A stretch of 64,000 bases of DNA from Chrysemys picta bellii (lineage: Eukaryota > Chordata > Testudines > Emydidae). The notes beneath the pieces are model-generated. The model worked only from the letters and a program-made list of their open reading frames with translations, had not been told where the DNA came from and did not search any database. The position numbers were made by a program, and so were the translations under genes. This document shows positions 1 through 12,179 of this stretch, one piece after another (the stretch's first letter is position 1; each line of letters opens with the position of its first letter). The stretch covers positions 20,427,567 through 20,491,566 of the forward strand of contig NC_088809.1 in assembly GCF_011386835.1 (NCBI RefSeq). Direction: 5' to 3'.

Positions 1-261
1 TAGGATTATCTTTCTGCAGGTTTGAAGGCAGTGGGGTTTCTTTTTCTTCCAATAACTGTACTAACTGCAAATTGATATGGCATAGATGGCTACATTAATC
101 CCTTTTGGTTTTGATTAAAATTTACTCACTATCATAATTTTCACTGGTACCATTTTATTTTGCCAGATCCAAATAAATTGAACCCATAGAAGTATTAGCA
201 GAAGAGTAGTGAGCGTGAACTATCTGTGTTTAAACAATATTTTTATATTATTTCCTGAATG
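1..261. other. AT-rich flank, nothing recognised
   Basis: No coding or repeat signature that I can name. Confidence 0.5.
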
Positions 262-269
262 TTCTAGAT

Positions 270-789
270 CAGAGGTTCTCAGCCTATTTACCAGTGTGGG
301 TCACACGTGCAGCTCTCTGTGTTAGGTGGGCTTCATCCACACATAACACAATATACCAGGAGCGGCCAAACTTACTGACCCTCTGAGCTGCATACGATAA
401 TCTTCAGAAGTGCGAGAGCCAGAAGACGCACACAACCTGCCCTGTGGGGCGGCACCTGCTGGGCTGTGGGGCTTCTGTCCCAATGCTCCCCCCCAGGCTA
501 AAGTCCTTAACCCCTCCCCATCCCCGGGCCAAAGCCCCTAGTCTCACCACACCACCGCAGGGCAGAAGCCCCGAGCTCACCCTTGCCCAGTCTTGAAGGT
601 GGAGAATGGGTGGGGTGCTTGGGGGGGGGGGGGGGGGGCTCCAGGAGCTGCACTTTAACTGTAAAAGAGCCGCACATGACTCATGAGCATAGTTTGGCCA
701 CACCTGCAATATACGCTACCTGTATGGCCTTGAAAATGTCACATGGGCCGCAGCTCTGTGCTGATTGGGCCGTGGGTTAAGAACCCCTG
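270..789. mobile_element. hAT-type nonautonomous DNA transposon
   Basis: The ends are inverted: the left begins CAGAGGTTCTCAGCC and the right ends GGTTAAGAACCCCTG. They are flanked by an 8-bp target-site duplication, TTCTAGAT (262-269) and TTCTAGAC (790-797), the length expected of hAT transposases. The interior is GC-rich with a poly-G tract near 627-640 and no coding content. Confidence 0.8.
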
Positions 790-797
790 TTCTAGAC

Positions 798-1520
798 CCT
801 CACTTCTCTCATATTCAAAATACTATGTCCCTATAACAACTTCTGTGCTCACAATGTTGGTGGTGAGAAGGATTTGTGATTATAGCAGCAAGCTGCCCTA
901 TGGATAATCATAACTGGCTTTAATGGAACAACTGGGTCCAATGAAACAAATTGATCCACCTAGATCCATTATCTTGTCTAGCACACTGGCCAGTGCTGGC
1001 TGCTTCAGGACGCATCGTGTGAGTGGTTGGGGAACTATCTAACTATAGAGTAGTGTGGTTTGGATATTTCCTCTGTCAGTATTAATCAGACTTTAATGAA
1101 ATCAAATACATCTTCCACTGTCATTTATGTCTGTAGATAAATGTTTATTTACTCATGCCTTTACTGAGGTGAAATAGACTTAGAATAACTCAGGTTTCCA
1201 CAAGAGTTACGCCCTTTGAATGGAGTGTCCCTGTACCCTCTCTTCCTATGCTTGCAGGATTAAAAATAAATTTAAGGCAGAAAGCCATGCAATAATATCT
1301 GTAAACTATCTGGGGCTTGTTAGCATGCTAGATGCATTTATTTTGTCAATCTAATTCCTTCCTGCCTTCCCTGTCCCAAACCTGTATTCCCTGTCTTTGT
1401 TGTTGGCTTTGGAAGTATATGCTTTTAATTTTTGTAGCTAAAGATGTACTGATTACTTGTAATACCGTAGCCTTGTAATTCAACCCACCAAGTTTGTCGG
1501 TTTCATTTACTTATAATGAC
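798..1520. other. Unannotated flank
   Basis: No exon, RNA gene or named repeat is recognisable. Confidence 0.4.
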
Positions 1521-1834
1521 CAGAGGTGCGCAAACTACGGCCCGGGGGCCACATTTGGCCCTTCAGACGTTTTAATCTGGCCCTTGAGCTCCCGATGGGG
1601 AGTGGGGTCTGGGGCTTGCCCTGCTCCCCACGTGCCGTGGCTCTGCGTGACTCCTGGAAGCAGCGGCATGTCTCCCCTCTGGCTCCAGGGGCAGCCAGGG
1701 GATTCCACACGCTGCCCTGTCCCAAGCACCGGCCCTGCAGCTCCAGTTGACCAGGAACTGTGAGCATTCATGGTCCGCCGTACAATTTCCATACCCAGAT
1801 GTGGCCCTCGGGCCAAAAAGTTTGCCCACCCCTG
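1521..1834. mobile_element. hAT-type nonautonomous DNA transposon
   Basis: The left end CAGAGGTGCGCAAACTACGG and right end GTTTGCCCACCCCTG are near-perfect inverted copies of each other. The same termini recur in the element at 49866-50737. The flanking 8-mers match only partly, so this copy is older. Open frames inside are spurious. Confidence 0.75.
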
Positions 1835-3441
1835 ACCTAGACTGTAAATTCCTTGGGGACTGGGACTGATTTAAATTTTTGTCCAGTGCCTAAATATTTT
1901 GGAAGGAATATTAAATCTAATGTTTCAGGCCTTAAGCTTGCCTCTATAGAGATCATGGTGAAACCTCATATCGAGGCAGGCTATCCTACACCTGTCTACT
2001 GTGGGGATCATACACCTTCTTCTGAAGCACCTGGTTAGATTTAAGATTTAGACTTAGAGCTAAACTATGTAAGCCAGGTTTTAACCTATGTAAGAGTGCT
2101 CACACACAAAAATGCATTGATTTAACTACATTAGTGCAACATCACACTGTTAGGTACACTAGTGCAACTTGTATGTGTAGATCAAGCCTACGTTGATATT
2201 GTCATCCTCTCTTTTCAGTGTCAAAACAATCTGCTCTAAAAACAGTCATTTTACGGCATCAGTAAATCGCTTCTTAATACCATACTAGTCAGTTTTGTGG
2301 TTGTTAAAACCACACACTGTAAACATGTGCTAATGAGAGGGTATTTATAGTGCTTTCTGTTTATGTGCAATGATGACATGTTTTGTAGGCTTGCATCATG
2401 CATTCATAGTTTTCTTACACCTTCACGTCAATATTCCTTGGGAACTTTTTTCTCTCTAGATAGCGGTGGCTCAGGCTAGCCGCTGAGCAATGGAATTCTT
2501 TGGATGGGAGGGGTGGTCAGTAGCAAATTCAAGCTGCATTGTACTGTGCAACTAGTGCATTCTGGTGAAACACAACTGGTAACTCCGCTGTGGTCTCAGT
2601 GAGGAGTCCCTCGTATAAAGAGTTGGATTGGTGGACCCTTTGTCCTTTAACTATTTGCAATGAGCTACCTTTATTCGTCGCGTCTCTAATGGGGTCTTCA
2701 CAGGTACCTGGTTTTGTAATTTTGAACACAAATGGGTCCTGGAGTCCAGAAATAATGTTTTTTTTAAATGATCAGTATCTCTATAATGATAGGAAGATAT
2801 ATGGCTTCTGTGTTTAAACAATTTAGCATTTTTCTCATGTGAATCCAGGGAACTCTTCCCATGTGTGCCTGACATTCTAGGCTAATTGCAGAGATGTGAA
2901 ATGTGAAGCTTAATAGATTGTTGGAGGTTTTTTTTGGGGGGTGGGGTGGTTAAACAATAATGAAACTGTTAGATGCTTGCAGGGAAACACTGCTGCCTGT
3001 GTGTGGACTTTGCACTGGAGAAAGTTTCAATTGTTCCCAAGCAGGGCTAGTTCTAAAATGTCGCTTTTGTGGCTGCTAGTAGCATAGTTGTCTAAATGAC
3101 TGACTCTCTTGAGGCCATTATACAAGCATTGCAAAATATTTTTGGAAACAGTTTATTTTTCTGATTCAAATAAAGCTTTGTCTTAAATGTCCCTTCCCAC
3201 TTTATAATCAAAAGCCTAGAAGCTGAGGGAGATCATTCTTATATTTTTTAATTCACAGAATGCTGCAATTCAAAATTCAGGGTCTTCAAACTGGAGGCTG
3301 ATACTTGCATAGTTCATGCCTTGTAGTTTTTAAAGAAATTGAAAAACTTGTCAGTTGCATGTGATCACTTGTTTGCTTATAAGATCAGTCAGCTTCTGAT
3401 CTGTGTCGCTTTTTGTGCACAGGGACCTCTGTTACCATAAG
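1835..3441. other. Unannotated flank with a possible MITE end
   Basis: No gene seen. Around 2060-2195 the text ends GTGTAGATCAAGCCT, which resembles a Harbinger-type MITE terminus, but I cannot find its partner. Confidence 0.35.
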
Positions 3442-3744
3442 TAAGGGCAAGTTTACACTACAAAATTAAGTCAACGTAAGTTACGACGTAATGAAATCAC
3501 TTTTAGATGTCCACAGTATGCTCCTTGTGTCGGTGGTGCACGTCCTCACTAGCAGTGCTTGCACTGATGCAGAGAGCAGTGCACTGTCTGTAATTACCCC
3601 ACTGTGCAACTTGCCACCATCTAGCGCAGTGTGTTTTGGGAAGGGTTTGCACTGCTTCTTGGGGGCAAACGAGTCACACAGGGCTGACTGGGAACATGGT
3701 GCAGTTTTCTCTAACCCATAATTTTATCTCCATCCCATAATGTT

Positions 3745-4960
3745 TTGTGCCTCTTTTCAAAAGCCCCACAAACCCACGCATCCTCCATCTGTGTGAGAAG
3801 CATGGATCCTGCACAGTTTTTTGTTGTGATGAGCCTGGCGCGCCTGATTCTGCAGTATTTGCAGAGCTGCCAGAGGAGCTACAGGGAATATGATGACTCC
3901 TTGGAGGCTAGGTTGCTGTGGGACATAGAAAGAAACAATTCAAGGTGGTTGTTGGATTCACAGAGCAGCTGCAGAGGTAAGAGTACTGGTTCGGAACCTG
4001 AAAAACAAGCACTGACTGTTGGGATCACCTTGTTAGGCAGGTATGGGATGACTAGCAGTGTCTGCAGAATTTTCAGATGTGCAAGGTGTGTGTGTGTGTC
4101 GCTTTCCCAAGCCCTCCAGTGGAGCGACACCAAAATGAGAGCTGCATTGACCATGGAAAAGCAAGTGGCGACTGCTAGTGATCAGTTGGGAATCAATTTG
4201 GAGTAGAGAAATTCACTGTGGGGGTTGCTGTGATGCCAGTGTGCAGGGCCATTAATTGTGTCCTGCCTTGAAGGATTGTGACTTTGGGCAATGTGTAGGA
4301 CATAGTGGATGATTTTTGTACCAGTGGTGTTCCTGAACTGTGGTGGGGCGATAGATGGCACGTGTATCCCTATTTTGGCACCAGACCACCTTTCCACAGA
4401 GTACATCAACAGAAAGGGCTACTTTTCTATGTTTTGCAAGCATTGGGATGTTTTACTGACATAATCGCAGGATGGTAACGGAAGGTGCATGCGTACACAT
4501 CTTTAAGAACATCGGCTTGTTCAGAAAGCTGCAAGTAGGGACTTTCTTTCCAGACCAGAGGATTACCATTGGGTATGTTGAAATGCCAGTAGTGATCCTG
4601 GGAGACCTAGCCTACCCCTTATTCCCATGGCTCATGAAGCCGTACACCAGCCACTTCGACAGCAGCAAGACGCGTTTCACCTACAGGCTCAGCAAGTGCA
4701 GAATGACCGTTGAATGCGCCTTCGGCTGTTTGAAAAGCTACTGGTGCTGTCTACTCATGAGATTTGATCTCAGTGGGGAAAAAAAATCCCAATGGTTATA
4801 GCTGCCTGCTACGTGCTTCATAATATCTGTGAAGCAAAGGAGGAGAAGTTTCTGCCAGGGTGAAGGGCGGAGGTGGAATGGCTGTTTGCTGATTTTGGGC
4901 AGCCAGATACCAGGGCTATAGGAAGAGCTCATCAGGCTATATGGATTAGGGAGTCTTTGA
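3745..4960 (+). pseudogene. Harbinger DDE transposase, decayed
   Basis: An N-terminal helical portion (3745-4206) is followed by catalytic-core fragments. The clearest is ILGDLAYPLFPWLMKPY at about 4594-4650, with the second catalytic Asp, and RMTVECAFGCLK near 4700-4735 with the catalytic Glu. The first Asp region (GAIDGT-like) is recognisable near 4345 in a different frame. A frameshift at the A-run around 4779-4785 separates the core from the C-terminal tail (VLHNICEAKEE, in another frame). In-frame stops occur around 4204 and 4459. Clearly non-functional. Confidence 0.8.
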
Positions 4961-5384
4961 AAGACCATTTAAATAGTGAGCCACAGTAAAGTATGTTGCT
5001 GTAGCTGTAGTGTGCCTGGCACTGTTAGGTTTTTTTTTTTTTGCACCCCGGTATAATGAGTGCTCAGTGTGTAGTAATATAACATTGCAAATGAATGTAC
5101 CTATTGCTATTATCTGCGACTGATGTCAGACCCAACCAGCATTTGTTGTGAACTAATAAAGAGGAATTAAATTTCCATAAATAGACTTTTATTCCAAACC
5201 CATGCAAACAGATTTCTAACGGAATGAAACGTTGTAAATACAAGGAAAAGCACCTTTGAAGGGGAAAGAAGAGTCATTTTCATTTCACGAACACATATAC
5301 ACTAACCGTCTCTCTCTCAGGTCAGTGTATGTGTGGCTGTGATTGCCTGTACTCTCCCCCAGGGTGGAGTGATGGGGTAGTGCA

Positions 5385-7000
5385 TCAGCCCTGGATGTCT
5401 TGGGAATGTGTGGTATGTGTGTAGGGAGGTCCTGGAATGCAGCTATCTATGGGCTGCAGAGGAAGGCGAGCACAGATCTGTTGAACCTGAAGATCAACAA
5501 CAGTCTCCAGCATCTCTGTTTGCTGCTTGAGAAGTGCTAGCATCTCCTGCTGCATGTCTCTCTCCTTTTCCTTTGCTTTACTCCTCTCCACTCTATCCCA
5601 GTCCATTCTGTCCATGAGGGTGGTCCTCCAAGCCCTGTGCTCAGTATCTGAAGCACCAGAGGGTTGCAGGATCTCTTGAAACATGTCACTACACGTCCTC
5701 TTCCTTCTTCTTATCTGACTGAGCCGCTCCACTGGTGTGGATGGAGAGACCCTCAAGGTCACATTTCCAGCTGCAAAAGATACAGTGCACAGAGGTACTA
5801 TTGAGAGTGTATTCACAAGATAAACGGAAACTTGGTATACTGAACTCACACACAAGTTACATTCTCACTTCTCCTTGGGATTCATAGAGCACAGTGGCTG
5901 TTCCAGCCATGGTGAATACAGCCCAAAGGCAGGGGGCGAGTTGGGACAACGGGGATGTGGTAGCTCATGGGCATGACTATATGTGGTTAGGGAAATTGAA
6001 CTGAATACTGGCACCGTTTTCCACAGGCAGTGGTGATTTTAGCTGAGATCTCACTCCTGCGGGTAACGGAGGGTGAAAGGGAACAGCTCCTGCACGCATC
6101 TGTCTGCAGACCGGGACCCTATGCTGTTAGCCTGCATGCTGCAATGGTGCCTGCTGAAGTAATTGCTGAGTGGCATGGGAAAGTGTTCTACTGTGGCAGA
6201 AGAAATAAGGCAGCCCCGCCCAGAAGCCTTCAGCAGAGGATTGCAGACTACCTCCAGGAAAGTTTCCTCGAGATCTCTATGGAGGATTCATGGGACATCC
6301 CAGTGCACATAAACTATTGTGCAGGGCCCCCTCAGCTTAATTGTACAAGGGAGTGAGAAGCAGATAACCAATAGAGGCAAAGTTGCTATTTCACTACCTG
6401 TTCAAGCATGATTTAAAAGAGTAAATGAACAGATGTCCCTGCAGTTTCAAAGCAAACTGCCCACTTACGAGAGGTTCCTTCCCCTGCATTAGGCTCACCT
6501 ATGCTGGACTGTAGGGACTGGTTCGACTGCTCTGGAATAAACAGGTCCTGGCTCGCTGTACCACTGGATCCCCCGGTCACCTGTCCCCCATACTACTCCT
6601 CCCTCGTCCAACACCACCTCCTCACTATTCACTTCAGGGGCCTGTGACTCTGACTCCTCTGAAGTACCACGGGGCTCTTGGGGGTGGTCTCTGCCGAGGA
6701 TGGCATGCAGCTCTTTGTACCACCAGAGCAGCTGTTAGCGTCCCTTGCCTTCTGGTAGGCCTGCCTCAGCTCCTTGGCTTTCACATGGTACTGCTACGGG
6801 ACCCTCTTTTAGCCCTTCTCCCTCATGCCCTGAGTGGTCTGCTCGTAGATATGGACGTTTCTACCGCTGGATCGTAGCTGTGCCTCCACAGCCTCTTTTC
6901 CCCACAGACATGGGAGATCCACCACCTCCTGTGTACTCCAGGCAGGAGCACGTCTGCAGTGTGTAACCAGCGTGGTCAGCTGGACAGTTGCTAGGTGAGC
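5385..7000 (-). pseudogene. Harbinger Myb/SANT-like protein gene, decayed
   Basis: On the minus strand, 6809-7000 encodes a Myb/SANT-like DNA-binding segment (RAPAWSTQEVVDLPCLWGKE), the partner protein that Harbinger elements use with their transposase. About 1 kb downstream, 5385-5790 encodes a C-terminal part with a predicted amphipathic helix (KEKERDMQQEMLALLKQQTE). Stops and frame changes between them break the gene. Confidence 0.7.
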
Positions 7001-7375
7001 TGTCCATGCTGAGCAAACAGAAAATGGAATTTCAAAAACTTGTGAGCATTTAGAGTGGAGGGGTGTGTACCTGTGTACCTGGCTGCTGGGCAACAAAGTT
7101 CAAAATGGTGACCCCGGTGGTCACAGTAGGGCATTGTGGGACACCTCCCAGAGGCCACTAAAATCGACATAAGCAATGCAGGGTTTACACTGACACTGCG
7201 TCGACCTAAGTATGTCAACCTAAGCACTATGCCTATCGGGGAGGTGGAGTTATTAAGTTGGCGTAGCGGGCGAGTTACATCAGCATTAGCGACATTTTAG
7301 TGTAGAGGCTTGTAGAGTTAGGTCAACATAAGCTGCCTTATGCCAACCTAACTCTGTAATGTAGATCAGACCTAA

Positions 7376-9394
7376 CCCTATTTATTATAGAGACTTCTGT
7401 TACACAGAGGAGAACTGCAAGACTCTGGATGCAGGCACTTTTACAAAAAGCAACTTACCCTTCTAACTTGCTTTACTATTTTTGTATTTATGCCAAGACT
7501 TTTCCCCTCCCCATCTATCTTTTTTTCTTCTGTTTAATCATTGAAAGCTCAGAATCCCGTGTATGACATCACTATATTGCCATGAAAATTACACCAGTCA
7601 TTAAATCAGTATTGTGACCTCCTTCTAGGATGAAGTGAGAAATGGCTAAAATGTGTTCTTAAATTTACTTGCCACTGATGCTATTAAATATATTGGCGCT
7701 CTAAAGTGAATTGAAATATTTTAAAAATACATACAAAACTGTAAGATGTCAAAATGTAAGTAATTATGTATATTGAAATATTACAAATTTATGCATTTTG
7801 GAGCAAAATACTTGAAAATAACTCTTTTTTTTTTTGGGTGCTCCCACCCCGGCTTTCAGATATCCTTGTCCAGTGCTACGGTTGATGCTGGTAACACCTT
7901 AAAGCTGTGTAAAGAATGGCTTTTACCTGATTGTTGTAGAGATACTGATGTTTTAGTGAGTAAAAATCTCTTCGTAATGTAAGTCTGTGTGTTTTACAAA
8001 TTTGAGATCTCAAAAATAGCATATTTGATACTATTTATGCATTTCCATTCTCCTGACTCTCGTCCATTGCTTTACATGTAAGATCGCCCTTTCCACCAGT
8101 GACAACATTTTAAGTGATTACATGTCCTATGACATTTCCAGAACTGCAAGCCCTTAGAGAGGTGTGCATTCTTATCCTGATGGCTGCATGTTTCTTCTAT
8201 GTTTAATTCCCAAATAAATGTATGTTTTCAATGTGAAGATCCATCTTCGTGTAAATGGGCAATTCTTAATGAGCCATCAAGTTCAGAAACTAGAAGTCAG
8301 ACTGGATATAAATGAATTTGATGTTAAAAGGCTGTTTGACTAAAAAGACAACATAATATAGTGCTTTTTAATGTTAGAACTGTCCTCTGTTTCTTGTGTT
8401 AGGATGCCAGATAATAACAGCTGTCATTTCTGACCCACCACAGAATGCTGCCTGTGCACAGGAAGAGATTAAATTGACATCTTTAGTTGTTTTAGAATCG
8501 CATGAATAAGCACACTGGGTCAGTCAAAAGTTATGTTTACAAGAGCGAGAGAGATTTTCCCAAGAGTGAGAGAAAACAAGATAGATCAACTCCTTCCAAC
8601 TTTCATGATATTTGGTGGTTTTCTTCAAGCCCCAATTCCAGGAATCATATTATTATTTGACAATCTCAGCAGTTGTATCCCCTTCCTCCCCAAAAAATCA
8701 GCTTTCAGGGTTGCCAGGAAGAACTTGAAAATGTAACTCAAGAGTACCCTAAAGGTTTAAGAACCAGAAGACAAATAAAACTCCACAGATTTTTTTTTTT
8801 AATCTCATTATTTTTAAGCCACTCATGATTTTGAGGGCAGGGGATGTTATTTATGATTTTTGAATGTCTGGAGTTAGCAGTACTATATCAGGTTGGAAGT
8901 AAAATATGAACCTGTTCTGCCTAATGACTTGGACCATATATGAGGGATTTACTCTCCATGATATAGGTCTGGAATCTCATTGATGTTGGTTATTGTGGGA
9001 CAGTTGAAGTGATCAATAGCTACTATCCTCTGTTTCTTTTTAAGAATTGTTGGTGTGGCTTTTCAATAACTTGGCATGGTGACTTAAGCCGGTTTGTCAA
9101 ATTTATGTTATTTACTGGACATGCCTCTATGCATGCATCTTGTATAACCAACCACTGTAATATTGAAATACAATTTTGAATTGTATTACTAGAAAGCTGA
9201 GAGATTCAGCTCTGTAATGGATAGTGATGTAAATGTCATACATCTCCTACAAGCCCTAGTGACTTATATCAGACATCATATTCAATCCTCTTGGGGGTTT
9301 TTCTAGCAATTGTCCAAAACTGAACAGAGCAAATCTTGGACTTCAAACAGTTCAGTGCTAAATGGATATTGTTTTTGGAGCTATAATGATATTT
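7376..9394. other. Unannotated flank
   Basis: AT-rich, no exon or repeat that I can name. Confidence 0.4.
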
Positions 9395-9511
9395 ATTATT
9401 TAAAAAGAGCACATATAGAGCACAGCTTCAGAGTGTTTGCAGTCTTTTACTCATACAGCATTCCTTTATGGAGGCAAGTATTTTCATTCCTACTTTATAG
9501 ATGAGAAAACT
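9395..9511 (+). repeat. MIR/CORE-SINE, 5' part (interrupted)
   Basis: It ends in the MIR-like core TATAGATGAGAAAACTGAG, and the expected continuation reappears at 9813 after a MITE. Confidence 0.5.
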
Positions 9512-9812
9512 GAGGGTACGTTTATAATACAGGGACTATACCAGGATAGCTATGGTGCTGTAGCTATGTTGACATAGCTCTATAGTGTAGACACTGCCTA
9601 TACCACAGACAGAAGGGTTTTTTCTGTCGTTGTAGGAACATCACCTCCCCGAACAACTGTAGCTAGGTTGATGGAAGCATTCTTCCGTTGACCTAGTTAT
9701 GTCTACACTGGAGGTTAGGTTGGCATAACTGTAGTGCACAGGAGTATACATTTTTCACACCCATGAGTGATGTAGCTATGTCAACCTAATTTGTAAGTGT
9801 AGACCAGGCCTG
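9512..9812. mobile_element. Harbinger-type MITE nested in a MIR
   Basis: Ends GGTACGTTTATAATAC and (reversed) CCTGGTCTACACTTAC are imperfect inverted repeats. The interior has repeated TAGCTATGTTGAC/AGGTTGAC words in both orientations, typical of this MITE group. The boundaries are approximate. Confidence 0.55.
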
Positions 9813-9915
9813 GTCTACAAAGGTTAATTCATTTGCCAAGACCACAAAGGGTATTGGAGTTAAAATCAGAACTAGCATGCAGGATTTCCTGTCTTTTAGT
9901 ACTATGGTCTGTCTA
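9813..9915 (+). repeat. MIR/CORE-SINE, 3' part
   Basis: It continues the MIR pattern (TTTGCCAAGACCACAAAGG, then GGATTTCCTG), consistent with an old SINE split by the MITE. Confidence 0.5.
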
Positions 9916-10032
9916 CTATACCCAGCTTTCTTACCTGTTGTACACTTTTTAAAAAAAGGCATATTATGCATTATCTGAAAACTCAATTTTTCCAACCATT
10001 TTAGATGCTGTGAAGTAGACTCTGCTCTCTAT

Positions 10033-10304
10033 GGGCTTGTCTACACTATCCGCCGGATCAGCGGGCAGCGATCGATCCAGCGGGGGTCGATTTATCATGT
10101 CTAGTATAGTATAGACGCGATAAATCGACTGCTGAGCGCTCTCCCGTCTGTTCGTAATCCACCAGAATGAGCGCAAGCGGAGTCGACAGGGGAGTGTCAG
10201 ACACCGCGGTAAGTAGATCTAAGTACATTGACTTCAGCTATGCTATGCACGCAGCTGAAGTTGCGTATCTTAGATCGACCCTTCGTGGTACTGTAGACAA
10301 GCCC
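10033..10304. mobile_element. MITE with GGGCTTGTCTACA termini
   Basis: The left end GGGCTTGTCTACACTA and right end TACTGTAGACAAGCCC are inverted repeats. An internal inverted pair (TCGATTTATC and GATAAATCGA) lies at about 10088-10127. No coding potential. Probably a nonautonomous Harbinger derivative. Confidence 0.65.
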
Positions 10305-12060
10305 TGTGTGTCATACTGAATGAGTAGGTGTTTAGTTTGCATTTCCCTTTCCCTTTGCATTTCAGAGCCAGTTTGGGTATGATTTTCAGGTTTATCTTGA
10401 ATAAAACTAGTTTAGCAACAGGTTTGCTGTATTTGTAAATAACTAGTATTGTATCTACAATACTTTGTCCCTCTAATTAAAACTGTGTGCATATATTTCA
10501 GGTCTCATTCAATCCAGCCAATTAGAGTAAAAGCTCACAAACATTAGAACAAGCTGAAATCAGATTTTTATCAGACTACAGATGAACAGCAGGGCTTTAG
10601 GTTATGCTTACAGATCTACTTGAGTTTTATGCTTTGCACAATTCTACTGCAGTATCGTGGATTTTGACTCTTCTCTTTTCCAGCTTCACACTTCCCTCAA
10701 ATTTGTATTGTATCATTTTTCCTCTTCCCGTGTACAAGTGTGAAAAGAAGCACACGTCATGGATGACTAGCACCATTGCTCTTTATTTTTAACTTCAAAA
10801 ATGATTTTAGAAGTTGAAGCTTAACAAAAAACAAAACAAAACAAAACACACCACCACCAACACCCTCCTCTCCGCCCCCCCAAACCTGGCTTGGAGAATG
10901 TGTTGAGGATTTTTTCAGCTAGATTTATAACCGACAGTGCAAGTTATTCGGTGATCTCTCTTGACTCCTGGTGTGGAAGAGGAAGTGAGCACACCAAAAA
11001 GAGTCTTTAGAGAATACGTAGTCTCATTATTTATTATTCATATTACTGTGTTGTTTAGGAGGCCTACTCATGGATCAGAACCCCATTGTGCTAGGCACTG
11101 TCTCCTTGGAACTCTTGTACCCATCTATAGCATAACATACATGTACGTCTTCCTGCCTCTGCTTGATCAAGGACTTGGTTTAATGAGCTCGGGAGATATG
11201 GATGACATGTTTCCCATTACTTTAATTACCCAGATACCTGCATTCAAGAAGGGCAGCCTTGTACTTTTCTCCCCATTTTACTGAAAATCTGTCCAAAGAT
11301 TAACTGTAGGTGAACATGTAACTTATTCACCTGGATAGAAACCACCTGTCATGATGAAACTATATGCACAACTATCAGAGGTCTTCCAGGCCAGGAACAT
11401 CAATGGAGGTAATTCAGTCTCTTGGCATCTGTAGTGAAAACCATACTAATAAGGAGAAAATTCAACTTAAATGGTATATTTTACTCAAATGAGGGGGAAC
11501 CTCCCCTATTTCCCCAGTAATTTAGGATGACAAAGAGACAGAGTACCAATGAGGTCAGCCAATGATGCTGAGCTTCTGTTATACTGAAGTCTTTGGCAGT
11601 TCAAAGCTATCCATTCGGTACACAAGCTAAAATTACACAGACCTTCTTTCTCTAATATGTGGTTGCTTACATCATTTAGTTTGCAGTAGTCTTCTTTTGG
11701 TTAAACACTGGAAAGTTAACAGTTTTTTTGCCTACTTCTTCATTAAGAACTTTTTTAGCATGGGCAATGTTGAGTTTGCAGAAAGGAGCAAAGTGCTTAT
11801 GATGTCAGAGGAGGAGGCCGGCTGGGCTATGAAGGTACCCCTGGGGACTGAATCTGGCCTTCTGGTGGGCCCAGGCCTTTGCAACCTCAACCAGCCCTTG
11901 CCACTTGCGGCTGCCACAGGAGAGGTGGGCAGGCTGTTAAGAACAGGTCCAGAAGGGTGATGGAGTGAGGAGCCTCCACTGTATAGTACTGACAATTGTG
12001 ACTCGCTTCATTTATGTCTACAGTGCATCAACTAGTAAGTCTACATATGTGTATTGGGGG
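10305..12060. other. Unannotated flank with one old repeat
   Basis: Around 11050-11100, AGAACCCCATTGTGCTAGGC matches an ancient interspersed repeat also seen at about 46680-46800. Otherwise nothing is recognisable. A CAAAA-rich tract lies at 10826-10850. Confidence 0.35.
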
Positions 12061-12100
12061 GGGAAAAAAGTCAACTTTGTTTATCCAGCCGTTTGTTCCC

Positions 12101-12178
12101 CAGCTGCTCCAATATCTGAACAAGATCAATTGGTTGAAACTAAACCCAGGAAAAACTGAAGTGATGCTAGTGAATTGA
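12101..12178 (+). pseudogene. Non-LTR (L2/CR1-like) reverse-transcriptase fragment
   Basis: Translation gives NWLKLNPGKTEVMLVN, a conserved reverse-transcriptase motif of L2/CR1-clade LINEs, followed by a stop. A further downstream piece of the same protein type is at about 13100-13350, so about 0.9 kb of unrelated or unrecognisable sequence lies between them. Confidence 0.6.
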
Positions 12179-12179
12179 G

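Larger units (their letters stand above)
3445..7372. mobile_element. PIF/Harbinger DNA transposon, near full length
   Basis: A 3.9-kb element with diverged terminal inverted repeats (left GGGCAAGTTTACACTACAAA; right end, reversed, GGTCTGATCTACATTACAGA) and a 3-bp TAA duplication at 3442-3444 and 7373-7375, typical of PIF/Harbinger. It carries the two genes expected of the superfamily: a DDE transposase (+) and a Myb/SANT-like protein (-), in opposite orientations. Both are broken, so the copy cannot be autonomous. Confidence 0.85.
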
